From positions 1-64,000 of the forward strand of contig JBJXGS010000193.1 in the NCBI GenBank assembly GCA_046160545.1: DNA of 64,000 bases, written 5' to 3'. The notes under the pieces are model-generated. The model was given only the letters and a program-made list of their open reading frames with translations, did no database searches and was not told the DNA's origin. Positions 1 through 7,860 of the stretch are shown in pieces. A program made the position numbers and the translations under genes. The first letter of the stretch is position 1. Each line of letters starts with the position of its first letter. The DNA comes from JAEUOS01 sp046160545. Lineage in GTDB: Bacteria > Pseudomonadota > Gammaproteobacteria > Burkholderiales > JAEUOS01.

Positions 1-1
1 A

Positions 2-502
2 ATGAGCGGCGCAGTTCTCGCGCTTTACTGCGTAGCCGCGGCGGCGACCCTGCCGCTGTGGGTCCCCCCCGCGGCGCGCATTGGCAAGCGCAACGCCTGG
101 CTCATCGCGATGCTGCTCGCCGTGGCAGTGTTCTTCTGGGCCTACTTCCTGGGACGCGGCGACGTGCTTGCATTCGCAATCATTGCCGCGGCATCCGGTA
201 TCGCACTGGGCGCCGATCTGGCGCTGCCGCCGGCACTGCTGGCCGACAGCATCGCGGCCGACCGCGCCGGAGGATCCGAAGGCGCGTATTTCGGGATCTG
301 GAACCTGGTCACCAAACTCAACCTGGCCTTGGCCGCCGGTCTGGCGCTGCCCGCGCTGGGCGCGCTGGGCTATCAGCCCGGTGCCGTCGACCCTGGTCCC
401 TGGCTTGCAGTGGCCTACTGCCTGGTGCCATGCGCGCTCAAGCTTGCCGCGGCTGCACTGCTCGTCACCTCTATTCCCGCCCACTCCGAGGAACCTCGAT
501 GA
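2..502 (+). CDS. MFS_2 (GPH-type) transporter, C-terminal part
   Basis: The reading frame is open to the left edge, so the first ATG seen is probably internal. About 166 C-terminal residues are visible, where a full GPH/MFS_2 transporter would have about 430-460. They form alternating hydrophobic segments with a typical MFS_2 loop (ADSIAADRAGGSEGAYFG, then WNLVTKLNLALAAG). The substrate cannot be inferred. The stop overlaps the start of the DUF3833 gene (ATGA), so the two are translationally coupled. The combination MFS_2, DUF3833, SDR and NTF2-like is known from clusters with photolyase, cyclopropane fatty acid synthase and DUF1365 genes, which may lie just outside the window. Confidence 0.75.
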   Translation: MSGAVLALYCVAAAATLPLWVPPAARIGKRNAWLIAMLLAVAVFFWAYFLGRGDVLAFAIIAAASGIALGADLALPPALLADSIAADRAGGSEGAYFGIWNLVTKLNLALAAGLALPALGALGYQPGAVDPGPWLAVAYCLVPCALKLAAAALLVTSIPAHSEEPR

Positions 503-1035
503 AATCGCTACTGCGCCTGACACTGATCGGTGCCTTCGCCTGGTTGCTGGCCGGCTGCGCCAGCGTCGACCCCGAAACTTACCGCGCGGAAAAGCCGCAG
601 CTCGAACTCGATCGTTACTTCAACGGCACCATCGACGGCTGGGGCATGTTCAGCGATCGTTCCGGCCGTGTCGTGACTCGCTTCTCGGTGGTCATCCGCG
701 CCAGCTGGAATGGCGATACCGGCACCTTGGATGAGGATTTCGTCTACTCCGACGGGCGCAAGGAAAAGCGCGTCTGGACGATCAGGAAGCTGCCCGGCGG
801 CAACTACACCGGCACCGCGGCCGATGTGGTGGGCGTTGCGCGCGGCGTTGCCTCGGGCAACGCACTCAACTGGCGCTACGTGCTCGACCTCAAGGTCGGC
901 AACAGCAACTACCATGTCAACTTCGACGACTGGATGTTCCTGATCGATGATGACATCATGCTCAACCGCGCGATCATGAAGAAGTTCGGCATCTACCTGG
1001 GTGAGGTCACCCTCTCTTTCCGCAAGCGCAGATAG
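499..1035 (+). CDS. DUF3833 family lipoprotein
   Basis: The protein has 178 residues. It begins with a lipoprotein signal peptide (basic start, hydrophobic stretch, lipobox LLAGC near residue 17), so it is probably a membrane-anchored periplasmic lipoprotein. The body matches the DUF3833 pattern: an early FNGTIDGWGMFSDRSG stretch, a central FVYSDGRKEKRVWTI segment and a late DDWMFLIDDDIMLNRA segment. DUF3833 proteins have no established biochemical role. The start ATG overlaps the upstream transporter stop by four bases, and the SDR gene follows after 8 bp, which implies one operon. Confidence 0.8.
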   Translation: MKSLLRLTLIGAFAWLLAGCASVDPETYRAEKPQLELDRYFNGTIDGWGMFSDRSGRVVTRFSVVIRASWNGDTGTLDEDFVYSDGRKEKRVWTIRKLPGGNYTGTAADVVGVARGVASGNALNWRYVLDLKVGNSNYHVNFDDWMFLIDDDIMLNRAIMKKFGIYLGEVTLSFRKRR

Positions 1036-1043
1036 GCTCCGCT

Positions 1044-1829
1044 GTGTTCAAGTCGCTCAACGCGCCGATCAGGGACTGGGCCGGACGCCGGGTCTGGATC
1101 ATCGGTGCCTCGACCGGCATCGGCGCGGCGCTGGCCGAAACCCTCGCGCAAGCCGGCGCACGGCTGGCGCTGTCTGCGCGCAGCGCCGACAAACTCAACG
1201 CGCTGGCTGCCCGCTTCCCTGGCAGCCTGGTGTTGCCGCTCGATGTGCGCGACGCCGCCGCCCAGGCCGAGGCCTATGCATCGATTCGCGCCGCCTGGGG
1301 CGGCGTCGATCTCGCGTGCTTCAACGCGGGCACCTACGCGCCCATGCGCGCCCAGGATTTCGACCTGGGCCACATGAACGAGCATTTCGCCGTCAATTTC
1401 CACGGTGTGACCAACGGACTGGCCGCGGTGTTGCCAGATTTCCTGGCACGTGCGGCCGAACGTCCGGCGCTGGCCATCGTCTCCTCGGTGGCGGGCTATC
1501 GCGGCCTGCCGCGCGCCCTGGCATATGGCCCGTCCAAGGCGGCGTTGATCAATCTGGCAGAAACGCTCTATCTGGACCTCTCGCCGATGGGCATCGGTGT
1601 CTTCGTGATCAATCCGGGCTTTGTCGAGACCCCTCTCACGGCGCAGAACGAATTCCACATGCCTGCTCTAATCAGCGCAGCAGAGGCGGCGCGTCATATC
1701 GTCGCTGGTTTCGCGAGCGGAGCCTTCGAGGTCCATTTCCCGAGGCGCTTCAGCAATGTCTTGAAGACATTGCGCTGCCTGCCCTACCGCGCGTACTTCG
1801 CGGCGATCCGCAAAGGTGTGGGAGCCTGA
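1044..1829 (+). CDS. Short-chain dehydrogenase/reductase (SDR)
   Basis: A 261-residue classical SDR with a GTG start. The cofactor-binding glycine motif GASTGIG lies near residue 20, the NAG-type motif reads CFNAGTYAP, the catalytic Ser is in IVSSVAG and the Tyr/Lys pair is in YGPSKAA. It should be a soluble NAD(P)-dependent oxidoreductase; the substrate is unknown. The neighbours (DUF3833 lipoprotein upstream, NTF2-like protein 1 bp downstream) match a conserved stress-linked lipid-modification cluster, so a lipid or lipid-peroxide derivative is a possible substrate. That is inference only. Confidence 0.85.
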   Translation: MFKSLNAPIRDWAGRRVWIIGASTGIGAALAETLAQAGARLALSARSADKLNALAARFPGSLVLPLDVRDAAAQAEAYASIRAAWGGVDLACFNAGTYAPMRAQDFDLGHMNEHFAVNFHGVTNGLAAVLPDFLARAAERPALAIVSSVAGYRGLPRALAYGPSKAALINLAETLYLDLSPMGIGVFVINPGFVETPLTAQNEFHMPALISAAEAARHIVAGFASGAFEVHFPRRFSNVLKTLRCLPYRAYFAAIRKGVGA

Positions 1830-1830
1830 G

Positions 1831-2274
1831 ATGGATACATCCGGACTCTCGCCGCATCTGGCACGCGTGGTCGCGCTCTTCGAGAACCTGAGCCGCGCGG
1901 ACGTGGCCCGCCTGGGCGAGCTTTACAGCACCGGCGTGGCATTCAAGGATCCGTTCAACGATGTGCGCGGCCTCGCGGCGGTGAGCCAGATCTTCGCGCA
2001 TATGTTCGAACAGGTCCACGAGCCGCGCTTCATCGTCACCAGCGCCTTCGAGCAGGGTAAGCAGGCCTTCCTCGCCTGGGAATTCCGCTTTCGCATGAAG
2101 AGCTTCGATACGCGCACGCCGCAGACGGTGCGCGGCGCGACCCACCTGCGCTTTGCCGCAGATGGGCGCATCGACCTGCACCGGGACTACTGGGATGCGG
2201 CCGAGGAACTCTACGAAAAGTTGCCGCTCCTGGGCGGCTTGATGCGCTGGCTCAGGCGTCGCGCCAACCGCTGA
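1831..2274 (+). CDS. NTF2-like (SnoaL-type) family protein
   Basis: A 147-residue soluble alpha+beta protein of the nuclear transport factor 2-like fold. Typical features are an N-terminal helix (VVALFENLSRADVARLGELY), the FKDPFNDVRG segment that lines the cone-shaped pocket, and late strands around HLRFAADGRIDLHRDYWDAAEELYEKLP. Members bind or isomerise small hydrophobic molecules, or act as accessory proteins; the role here is unknown. An upstream ATG at 1816 is in frame, but the ATG at 1831, one base after the SDR stop, fits translational coupling and the family length better. Confidence 0.75.
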   Translation: MDTSGLSPHLARVVALFENLSRADVARLGELYSTGVAFKDPFNDVRGLAAVSQIFAHMFEQVHEPRFIVTSAFEQGKQAFLAWEFRFRMKSFDTRTPQTVRGATHLRFAADGRIDLHRDYWDAAEELYEKLPLLGGLMRWLRRRANR

Positions 2275-2339
2275 CACTGCCAGTATCGGCCCGGACGGCG
2301 CCGGACCGCGCGCAACCGCAGCCGCGCGGCCTGCCCGGC

Positions 2340-2942
2340 CTACTTTTTCTCTGCAGCGCGTGGCGGCGCCGGGATGTATTCGAAAACCTTGACGACCTGC
2401 TTGACACCGCTGGTGCGCGCAGCCACCGCAGCGGCGCGATCACCCTCTTCGCGGGTCACCAGGCCCATCAGGTAGACCACCGAAGCTTCGGTGACGACCT
2501 TGATCGTGTTGGCCTGCACCTCACGGTCATCGACCATGTTGCCCTTGACCTTGCCGGTCAGGATCGAGTCGTTGGAGCGCGACGTCATCGACGACACGCC
2601 GCCGATCTGCAACTCGTTGGCGACCAACACCACGTTCTCGACAGCACCGGCGATGCGTGCGGCCTCGGCACGTGCATTGGCATCGGGTGCCTCGCCGGTC
2701 AGGAGCACACGCCGGTTGTAGGCAGTGACATTGACGTTGGCACGGCCGCGCAGGGCATCGGCAATGCGGCTCTCGGCCTTCAACTGTATGGTGCGATCCT
2801 CGGCCTGGGTCGCCAGGGTGCGTCGGTCGTCAACCGCCAGCGCACCGGCGACGATGCCACCGGCAGCCAGCGGGAAGCATCCGGACAGGGCGGGCAGCAG
2901 TAGCGCGCAAAGGAGCAGTACCGGGAACGGGCGAAAGACCAC
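2340..2942 (-). CDS. dolP: BON-domain lipoprotein (DolP/YraP-like)
   Basis: A 200-residue outer-membrane-type lipoprotein. The GTG at 2942 was chosen because a GGAGG Shine-Dalgarno lies just upstream and a lipobox (LPALSGC) follows at about residue 22; the longer frame to 3116 has no signal-like start. Two BON domains follow (about residues 50-115 and 125-190), with the glycine-containing VLLTGEA and VYLMGLV strands typical of the fold. E. coli DolP maintains outer-membrane integrity and sits beside yraN and lpoA, as here. The diaA gene usually found between yraN and dolP is absent. Confidence 0.85.
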   Translation of the reverse strand: MVFRPFPVLLLCALLLPALSGCFPLAAGGIVAGALAVDDRRTLATQAEDRTIQLKAESRIADALRGRANVNVTAYNRRVLLTGEAPDANARAEAARIAGAVENVVLVANELQIGGVSSMTSRSNDSILTGKVKGNMVDDREVQANTIKVVTEASVVYLMGLVTREEGDRAAAVAARTSGVKQVVKVFEYIPAPPRAAEKK

Positions 2943-3024
2943 GGCGACACCTCCGTCGATAGCGTCGGCCTGGCAGCCGACGAAGCACGAATTATAGCCG
3001 CGCGCTCGCGCCGCCCCGTTGCGT

Positions 3025-3375
3025 TCAGAGGCGAAACGCGTCGCGCAACCAGCGCGGCGCCGGGTCGCTGCCGGGTTCGAAGACCACGCAATCAAAGCGA
3101 CAGGCAACCGGCGCACGGCGCATCAGGAAGTGCTGTGCGGCAAGGATGATGCGCGCCTGCTTGCGACGATCGATGCTCTCGGCAGCGCCACTCCAGGCGC
3201 CCCGTCCACGCAGCCGAACTTCGACGAAGACCAGCGTATCGCGATCGCGCATGATGAGATCGACTTCGCCGCCTTTGCAGCGGTGATTGCGGGCCACCAG
3301 CGACATGCCCTGCTTCTCGAGGTGCGCCAGCGCACGGTCCTCGGCGTCGCGCCCGATACGGGCGCGCTCGCTCAC
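3025..3375 (-). CDS. yraN: YraN family (UPF0102) endonuclease-like protein
   Basis: A 116-residue protein of the UPF0102 family, which has an archaeal Holliday-junction resolvase-like nuclease fold. Visible motifs are an N-terminal RIGRDAEDRALAHLEKQG helix, a GGEVDLIMRD acidic strand and a FVEVRLRG segment. The usual FVEVK lysine is an Arg here. The physiological role is not established. Its start overlaps the lpoA stop by four bases, and it lies upstream of dolP on the same strand, so it belongs to the lpoA-yraN-dolP unit. Confidence 0.85.
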   Translation of the reverse strand: MSERARIGRDAEDRALAHLEKQGMSLVARNHRCKGGEVDLIMRDRDTLVFVEVRLRGRGAWSGAAESIDRRKQARIILAAQHFLMRRAPVACRFDCVVFEPGSDPAPRWLRDAFRL

Positions 3376-4763
3376 TGGCGCTGGCGCAGCGGCGCCGCGC
3401 TGCCATCCCGGTATTCGATTTCCATGGCCACGCGGCGCAGCGCGCCACCGCGCACTGCAATGCTGCCGGTGACTCCATCCAGGTCGAAGTCGACGCGCGC
3501 CCCCGCCAGTTCGCCGGCGATGCGATAGGCATCGATACCCAGCGCATAGATGCGCTCGAGTTCAGCCGAGAGCGGTGCCTCGGGGCGCGGGAAGACCATG
3601 GCCGCCGGGTGGTCCGGCTGATGCAGCCACGGCAGGTCGAAAAAGCGCAGTCCGTTCAGGTCGTGCGCCTTCTGCACCTCGTTCCTGGGTGCGCCGGCGA
3701 AGACCTGGGAGGTACCCAGAATCAGAGCGCCGCGACCAAGGTGCGGCCGCAAGAGACGCGCGCGCTCGGCGTCTACAGCCAGGAAGACGATGCCGCCGGA
3801 ACGATCGACGGACTGCCGCACGCGCGCGATATTGCCGTCGAATTCAATCGTCTCGCGCACCCCGCCGCCCAGGCGCGTCCATTCGTCGCGAAAGGCAGCC
3901 GCGGCTCGCCGCGACAGCGGTGAAGGCTGTGCGACGATGAGGGCACGAGGCGCGTCAGCACGGTACGCCGACTGCGCGACGCTTTGCGCCTCGGACTCGA
4001 TGGACAAAGACAGTGCGTAAAGATTGGGTTGCGCAACGCCAGCGCCTTCGAGGGTATTCAGCGCCAGGGTCGGGACTGCCAGTGCACGACCGGCCAGGCC
4101 AGCGACCTCGGCACGGGTCAGCGGCCCGACGATGGCCGCGACGTTGCGGGCCAGCGCCTGCTCATAGGCCGCCATGGCGCCTGAGGCAGTGCCGTCGGTC
4201 TCGAATTCGACCACCTCGCCCTTGCCTCCGGCGACCTTGCGCGCTGCCATGAAGCCCTGGCGCACCGCGTCACTGGCGCGTGCGAAGGGCGTCGACTTCG
4301 ACGGCAGGATGAGGGCCATGCCAGAGCGCGGAGTGACCGGAGGTGCCGTAGCCGGCGTTGCCTGTGGCGCCCCGTCGGGAACTACCGGGGGTACAGCGAC
4401 AGACGCTGCCGGTGCCGCCGCGGATGGCGCGTCGGCAACGGGCGGTTTGGTGCCGGGGATACTGCCTTCAGGAGCGACACCCGGCGCCGTCGAAGCCGCA
4501 GCTGCCGGGGCAGGCGCTGGCGGCGGAACCGCGGCTGCCGGCTTGACCTCGACCGCGGGTGTGGCCGGTGGCTGTGCCGGCTGTGCAGGAGCACTTTCGC
4601 GCGGGCCAAAGAGGCGGTCAAACAGGCCACGCACTGCCTCGACCGGGGATGTGGAGCGCGACTGGCCATCGCTATCGCTTGCCTGAACCGGCGCTGCCGA
4701 GCACAATGCAGCCACCGTGATCGAGGCTACGGCAGCGCGCAGACGCATGCCCGGCGACATCAT
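3372..4763 (-). CDS. lpoA: Penicillin-binding protein activator, LpoA-like
   Basis: About 463 residues: a signal peptide (MRLRAAVASITVAALCSAAP..), a low-complexity Ala/Pro-rich linker (about residues 60-155), then a periplasmic-binding-protein-like domain. That domain starts with MALILPSKSTPFARASDAV and contains AIVGPLTRAEVAGLAG. LpoA stimulates PBP1A in peptidoglycan synthesis. The start is uncertain: candidate ATGs lie at 4763, 4760 and 4748, and the longer frame to 4838 would run into the divergent rsmI. The usual lipid-attachment Cys is not in a good lipobox, so the protein may be soluble and periplasmic rather than lipidated. Confidence 0.8.
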   Translation of the reverse strand: MMSPGMRLRAAVASITVAALCSAAPVQASDSDGQSRSTSPVEAVRGLFDRLFGPRESAPAQPAQPPATPAVEVKPAAAVPPPAPAPAAAASTAPGVAPEGSIPGTKPPVADAPSAAAPAASVAVPPVVPDGAPQATPATAPPVTPRSGMALILPSKSTPFARASDAVRQGFMAARKVAGGKGEVVEFETDGTASGAMAAYEQALARNVAAIVGPLTRAEVAGLAGRALAVPTLALNTLEGAGVAQPNLYALSLSIESEAQSVAQSAYRADAPRALIVAQPSPLSRRAAAAFRDEWTRLGGGVRETIEFDGNIARVRQSVDRSGGIVFLAVDAERARLLRPHLGRGALILGTSQVFAGAPRNEVQKAHDLNGLRFFDLPWLHQPDHPAAMVFPRPEAPLSAELERIYALGIDAYRIAGELAGARVDFDLDGVTGSIAVRGGALRRVAMEIEYRDGSAAPLRQRQ

Positions 4764-4781
4764 CGCCGAGCCAATTCCCCC

Positions 4782-5708
4782 ATGTCCTCCGCGCGCCATT
4801 CCCGACCCGCCCCAGAGCGTGATGAACCGCTGCAACAAAGCGGCGCATCAGAGGCGCCGCTGTCGCGTGGATTATATGTGGTGGCCACTCCGATCGGAAA
4901 CCTCGCCGACCTGAGCCTGCGCGCAATTGCGGTATTGCGCGGCGTCGACCTGATCGCGGCGGAGGACACCCGTACCACCGCGACCCTCCTGGCTGTTCAT
5001 GGGGTCCGCACGCCGATGATCGCTGCGCATGCGCACAACCAGCACCAGGCAGCCGCGCGCATGAGCGAGGCGCTGGCGCAGGGCAAGAGCGTCGCTCTGG
5101 TCAGCGACGCCGGAACACCGGGCATCTCGGACCCCGGTGGAGCGCTGGTGCGCGCGGCACACGAGGGTGGTCACCAAGTGGTGCCGGTGCCCGGTGCCTG
5201 CGCGGCGATCGCCGCACTGTCCGTGTCAGGTTTCGAAGGCGCGTTTCACTTTGCCGGGTTCCTGCCGCCCAAGAGCGCTGCGCGCCGCGAGGCACTGTCC
5301 GTATTGGCGCGTGTGCCTGCGCACCTGGTTCTCTACGAAGCACCGCACCGCATCGCCGCTTTGGCCGAAGACCTGGCGCGCTGCGTTGCGCTGGCGCGGC
5401 GCGTCCTCATCGCGCGCGAAATCACCAAACGCTTCGAGACCATCGCGCTTTTGAGTGTCGGCGAACTGCCTGCGTGGGTCGCAGGCGACACCAACCGCGC
5501 GCGCGGCGAACTGGTCGTGGTGGTCGAACGTGACGCAGCACCCATGGTCGATCTGGCCGAAGGTGAACGCGTCCTGTCCCTGCTGCTTGAGGAGCTGCCG
5601 GCGGCCAAGGCCGCGCGCCTGGCCGCGGCGATCAGCGGCGCGCCCCGCGACGCCCTCTACCGTCGCGCTCTGGAACTGCGCGACCCGGACCAGTCCGAGC
5701 GCGACTAG
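4782..5708 (+). CDS. rsmI: 16S rRNA (cytidine-1402-2'-O)-methyltransferase
   Basis: A 308-residue tetrapyrrole-methylase-fold enzyme that methylates the 2'-O of C1402 in 16S rRNA using SAM. The family signature runs LYVVATPIGNLADLSLRA near residue 31, AAEDTR, VSDAGTPGISDPG and VPGACAAIAALSVSG, then a C-terminal domain. It is transcribed away from lpoA, the arrangement seen in many proteobacteria, and the two starts lie very close. Its TAG stop shares the bases CTAG with the stop of the convergent rlpA gene. Confidence 0.93.
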   Translation: MSSARHSRPAPERDEPLQQSGASEAPLSRGLYVVATPIGNLADLSLRAIAVLRGVDLIAAEDTRTTATLLAVHGVRTPMIAAHAHNQHQAAARMSEALAQGKSVALVSDAGTPGISDPGGALVRAAHEGGHQVVPVPGACAAIAALSVSGFEGAFHFAGFLPPKSAARREALSVLARVPAHLVLYEAPHRIAALAEDLARCVALARRVLIAREITKRFETIALLSVGELPAWVAGDTNRARGELVVVVERDAAPMVDLAEGERVLSLLLEELPAAKAARLAAAISGAPRDALYRRALELRDPDQSERD

Positions 5709-6724
5709 CGCACCACGAACACGGCGCGCAGTTGCAGCGTCTCGCGTATGCGATCGGCGATGACCTGGGCGGCGGCGCGGTCCGCATACGGACCCAGTTG
5801 CACGCGGTGGACGCCGTCGCGCGCGACGATGTAGATCGCTTCGGTCAGCCAGGGCAGCTGCTGATAAGTCTTGATGCGAAACTCTTCGGCGCCTGCGGCG
5901 GCGCCAAATGCGCCCAATTGCAAATACACCCCGTCGGGCTGACTTGCGGTCGCGAGCACCACTGGCGGTGGCGGCTTGGAAGGAGGCGCCGCAGGCTTGC
6001 CGGCGACCGGCACTCCTTCCGAGGATGTTGCAGCAGGCACGCTTTGGGCCGCATCAGGCGCGCGTGCCTGCACCGGCGCCCGCGCAGCCGCGCCGAAATC
6101 GCCGACCCGCACCCTCTGGATCTCCACCAACGCGCTGCCGTGGTTCACATAGCCGAGCTTGAGCGCCGCGGTGTAGGAAAGGTCGATCACGCGGTCGGAG
6201 TGAAACGGCCCGCGGTCGTTGACCCTGACCACCACTGCACGGCCGTTGGCCGGGTTGACCACCCGCGCCCAGCTCAATAGCGGCAGGGTCGGATGTGCCG
6301 CTGTCATGGCGAACATGTCGTAGATCTCGCCACTGGAGGTGCGCTGCCCGTGGAACTTGCGTCCATACCACGAAGCCACGCCGCGCTGCCGAAAGTCGCC
6401 GTTGCCGGACATCGGCGTGTAGGTACGGCCGAAGACCACATAGGGTCGGTTGGCTGCCGAGCGCAGTGGCGGGACGTCTTCGGGCACCGCGTCGGGAGTC
6501 GCCTCGAGATTGGGCGGAATGCGCTCGCCCGGACCGTCGTCCTTGTAATACGCGCCACGCCGCGGCGTGCCCGCACTCTCACTCGGACTTGTCTGCGGTT
6601 GCGGCGCCGGTTGAGAGGTGACCGGCGGCGCCGGGCGCGTTGGCGGGGCGCGCTCCGGAGTGCGTGATGCGCTGCCGCAGCCGGCGACAAAGACGATGAG
6701 CAAGCACGCTGCGGCGCGGTGCAT
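5705..6724 (-). CDS. rlpA: Septal ring lytic transglycosylase RlpA with SPOR domain
   Basis: A 339-residue lipoprotein: lipobox VAGC at about residue 16, a Pro/Thr-rich linker, the RlpA double-psi beta-barrel (about 115-200, with GVASWYG, TSSGEIYDMFAMTAAH and VNDRGPFHSDRVIDLS including the catalytic Asp) and a C-terminal SPOR domain (about 268-339) that binds denuded septal glycan. It cleaves peptidoglycan at the division site. The ATG at 6724 sits inside TGATG with the ubiE stop, so translation is coupled; a TTG at 6727 is the alternative. It converges on rsmI. Confidence 0.92.
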   Translation of the reverse strand: MHRAAACLLIVFVAGCGSASRTPERAPPTRPAPPVTSQPAPQPQTSPSESAGTPRRGAYYKDDGPGERIPPNLEATPDAVPEDVPPLRSAANRPYVVFGRTYTPMSGNGDFRQRGVASWYGRKFHGQRTSSGEIYDMFAMTAAHPTLPLLSWARVVNPANGRAVVVRVNDRGPFHSDRVIDLSYTAALKLGYVNHGSALVEIQRVRVGDFGAAARAPVQARAPDAAQSVPAATSSEGVPVAGKPAAPPSKPPPPVVLATASQPDGVYLQLGAFGAAAGAEEFRIKTYQQLPWLTEAIYIVARDGVHRVQLGPYADRAAAQVIADRIRETLQLRAVFVVR

Positions 6725-7455
6725 CAATCCTTGAAGCCCCGATGCAGTGCGACCACGCCGGCGGCCAGGTTGAAGTGATCGGCGTGGTCGAAACCGGCCT
6801 CGAGCAACATCGCCTCGAGCCGCGCCTGGTCGGGATGGCGGCGAATCGACTCGGCCAGATAGCGATAGCTGGCGCCGTCGCCGGCAACTTTCTGCCCCAG
6901 CCAGGGCAGCACGCCAAACGAGTAGGCATCGTAGAGTCCGGCCAGGGGCTTCCAGACCTGCGAGAACTCGAGCACCAGGAGGCGCCCGCCGGGACGCAGC
7001 ACGCGCCGCATCTCGGCTAACGCGGCTTCCTTGCGGGTCATGTTGCGCAAGCCGAAGGCGACGCTCACGATGTCGAAGCTATCGCCGGGAAACGGCAGCC
7101 GCTCGGCATCGCACTGCGCCGCCGGAAGTGCCGCACCGGCGTCGATGCCGCGATCGCGTCCGCGTCCGAGCATGGCGGCGTTGATATCGGTGAGCACGAC
7201 CGTCCCCTGCGGACCGACCCGTCTGGCGAAGGCGCGCGCCAGGTCGCCGGTGCCGCCGGCGATGTCGAGCACGCGCTGTCCGGCACGCACGCCCGACTGC
7301 GCGATGGTGAACGCCTTCCACAGGCGGTGCAGACCGCCCGACATGAGGTCGTTCATGAGGTCGTAGTTGTCGGCGACCGAGTCGAACACCCCGCGCACGC
7401 GGCGCGCCTTGTCAGCCGCGCGAACGCGCTCGAAACCGAAATCGGAGTCGGTCAC
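6724..7455 (-). CDS. ubiE: Ubiquinone/menaquinone C-methyltransferase UbiE
   Basis: A 243-residue class I SAM-dependent C-methyltransferase of ubiquinone and menaquinone synthesis. Signatures are FDSVADNYDLMNDLMSGGLH, VLDIAGGTGDLA (SAM site), ITDIN-type and FGLRNMTRKEAAL, and a C-terminal SIRRHPDQ. The GTG at 7455 gives the usual length; the longer frame upstream encodes no conserved sequence. It lies 10 bp after the DUF971 gene and overlaps rlpA. The ubiE-DUF971 pairing is common in betaproteobacteria. Confidence 0.93.
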   Translation of the reverse strand: MTDSDFGFERVRAADKARRVRGVFDSVADNYDLMNDLMSGGLHRLWKAFTIAQSGVRAGQRVLDIAGGTGDLARAFARRVGPQGTVVLTDINAAMLGRGRDRGIDAGAALPAAQCDAERLPFPGDSFDIVSVAFGLRNMTRKEAALAEMRRVLRPGGRLLVLEFSQVWKPLAGLYDAYSFGVLPWLGQKVAGDGASYRYLAESIRRHPDQARLEAMLLEAGFDHADHFNLAAGVVALHRGFKD

Positions 7456-7465
7456 CGGCCCGCCG

Positions 7466-7840
7466 CTACTTGTCGCGCGACGCGCCCGCGCTGGCCAGGC
7501 GGTCGAGATACTCGGCCCACAGTGAATCGCGCCGCCGACCCAGGTCGTACAGGTAGTCCCACGAGTAGATGCCGGTCGAATGGCCGTCGGAGAAGGTCGG
7601 CTGCAAGGCGTAGTTGCCGACCGGTTCAAGCGCGGTGACGCCGACGTCGCGCTTGCCGGTCTGCAGAACCTCCTGGCCGGGTCCGTGGCCACGCACCTCG
7701 GCCGAGGGCGAATACACGCGCAGGAATTCGAATGGCAGATCGAAACTCGAGCCGTCGGAAAAACTAAGCTCCAGGCGCCGGCTCTGCTGGTGCAGCACGA
7801 TGCCGGTGGGCAGCGGGGAATCCTTGGTCAGTCCGGCCAT
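7466..7840 (-). CDS. DUF971 (gamma-butyrobetaine hydroxylase-like N-terminal domain) protein
   Basis: A 124-residue stand-alone DUF971 protein. Conserved features include LELSFSDGSSFDLPFEFLRVYSPSAEV, the VGNYALQPTFSDGHSTGIYSW block and YLYDLG. The domain occurs as the N-terminal part of gamma-butyrobetaine hydroxylase and as free proteins linked to Fe-S or quinone metabolism. Its function alone is not defined. It sits 10 bp upstream of ubiE and 20 bp downstream of the first PilZ-like gene, probably in one transcript. Confidence 0.85.
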   Translation of the reverse strand: MAGLTKDSPLPTGIVLHQQSRRLELSFSDGSSFDLPFEFLRVYSPSAEVRGHGPGQEVLQTGKRDVGVTALEPVGNYALQPTFSDGHSTGIYSWDYLYDLGRRRDSLWAEYLDRLASAGASRDK

Positions 7841-7860
7841 GGCGGGCCGGACTATAGCAT

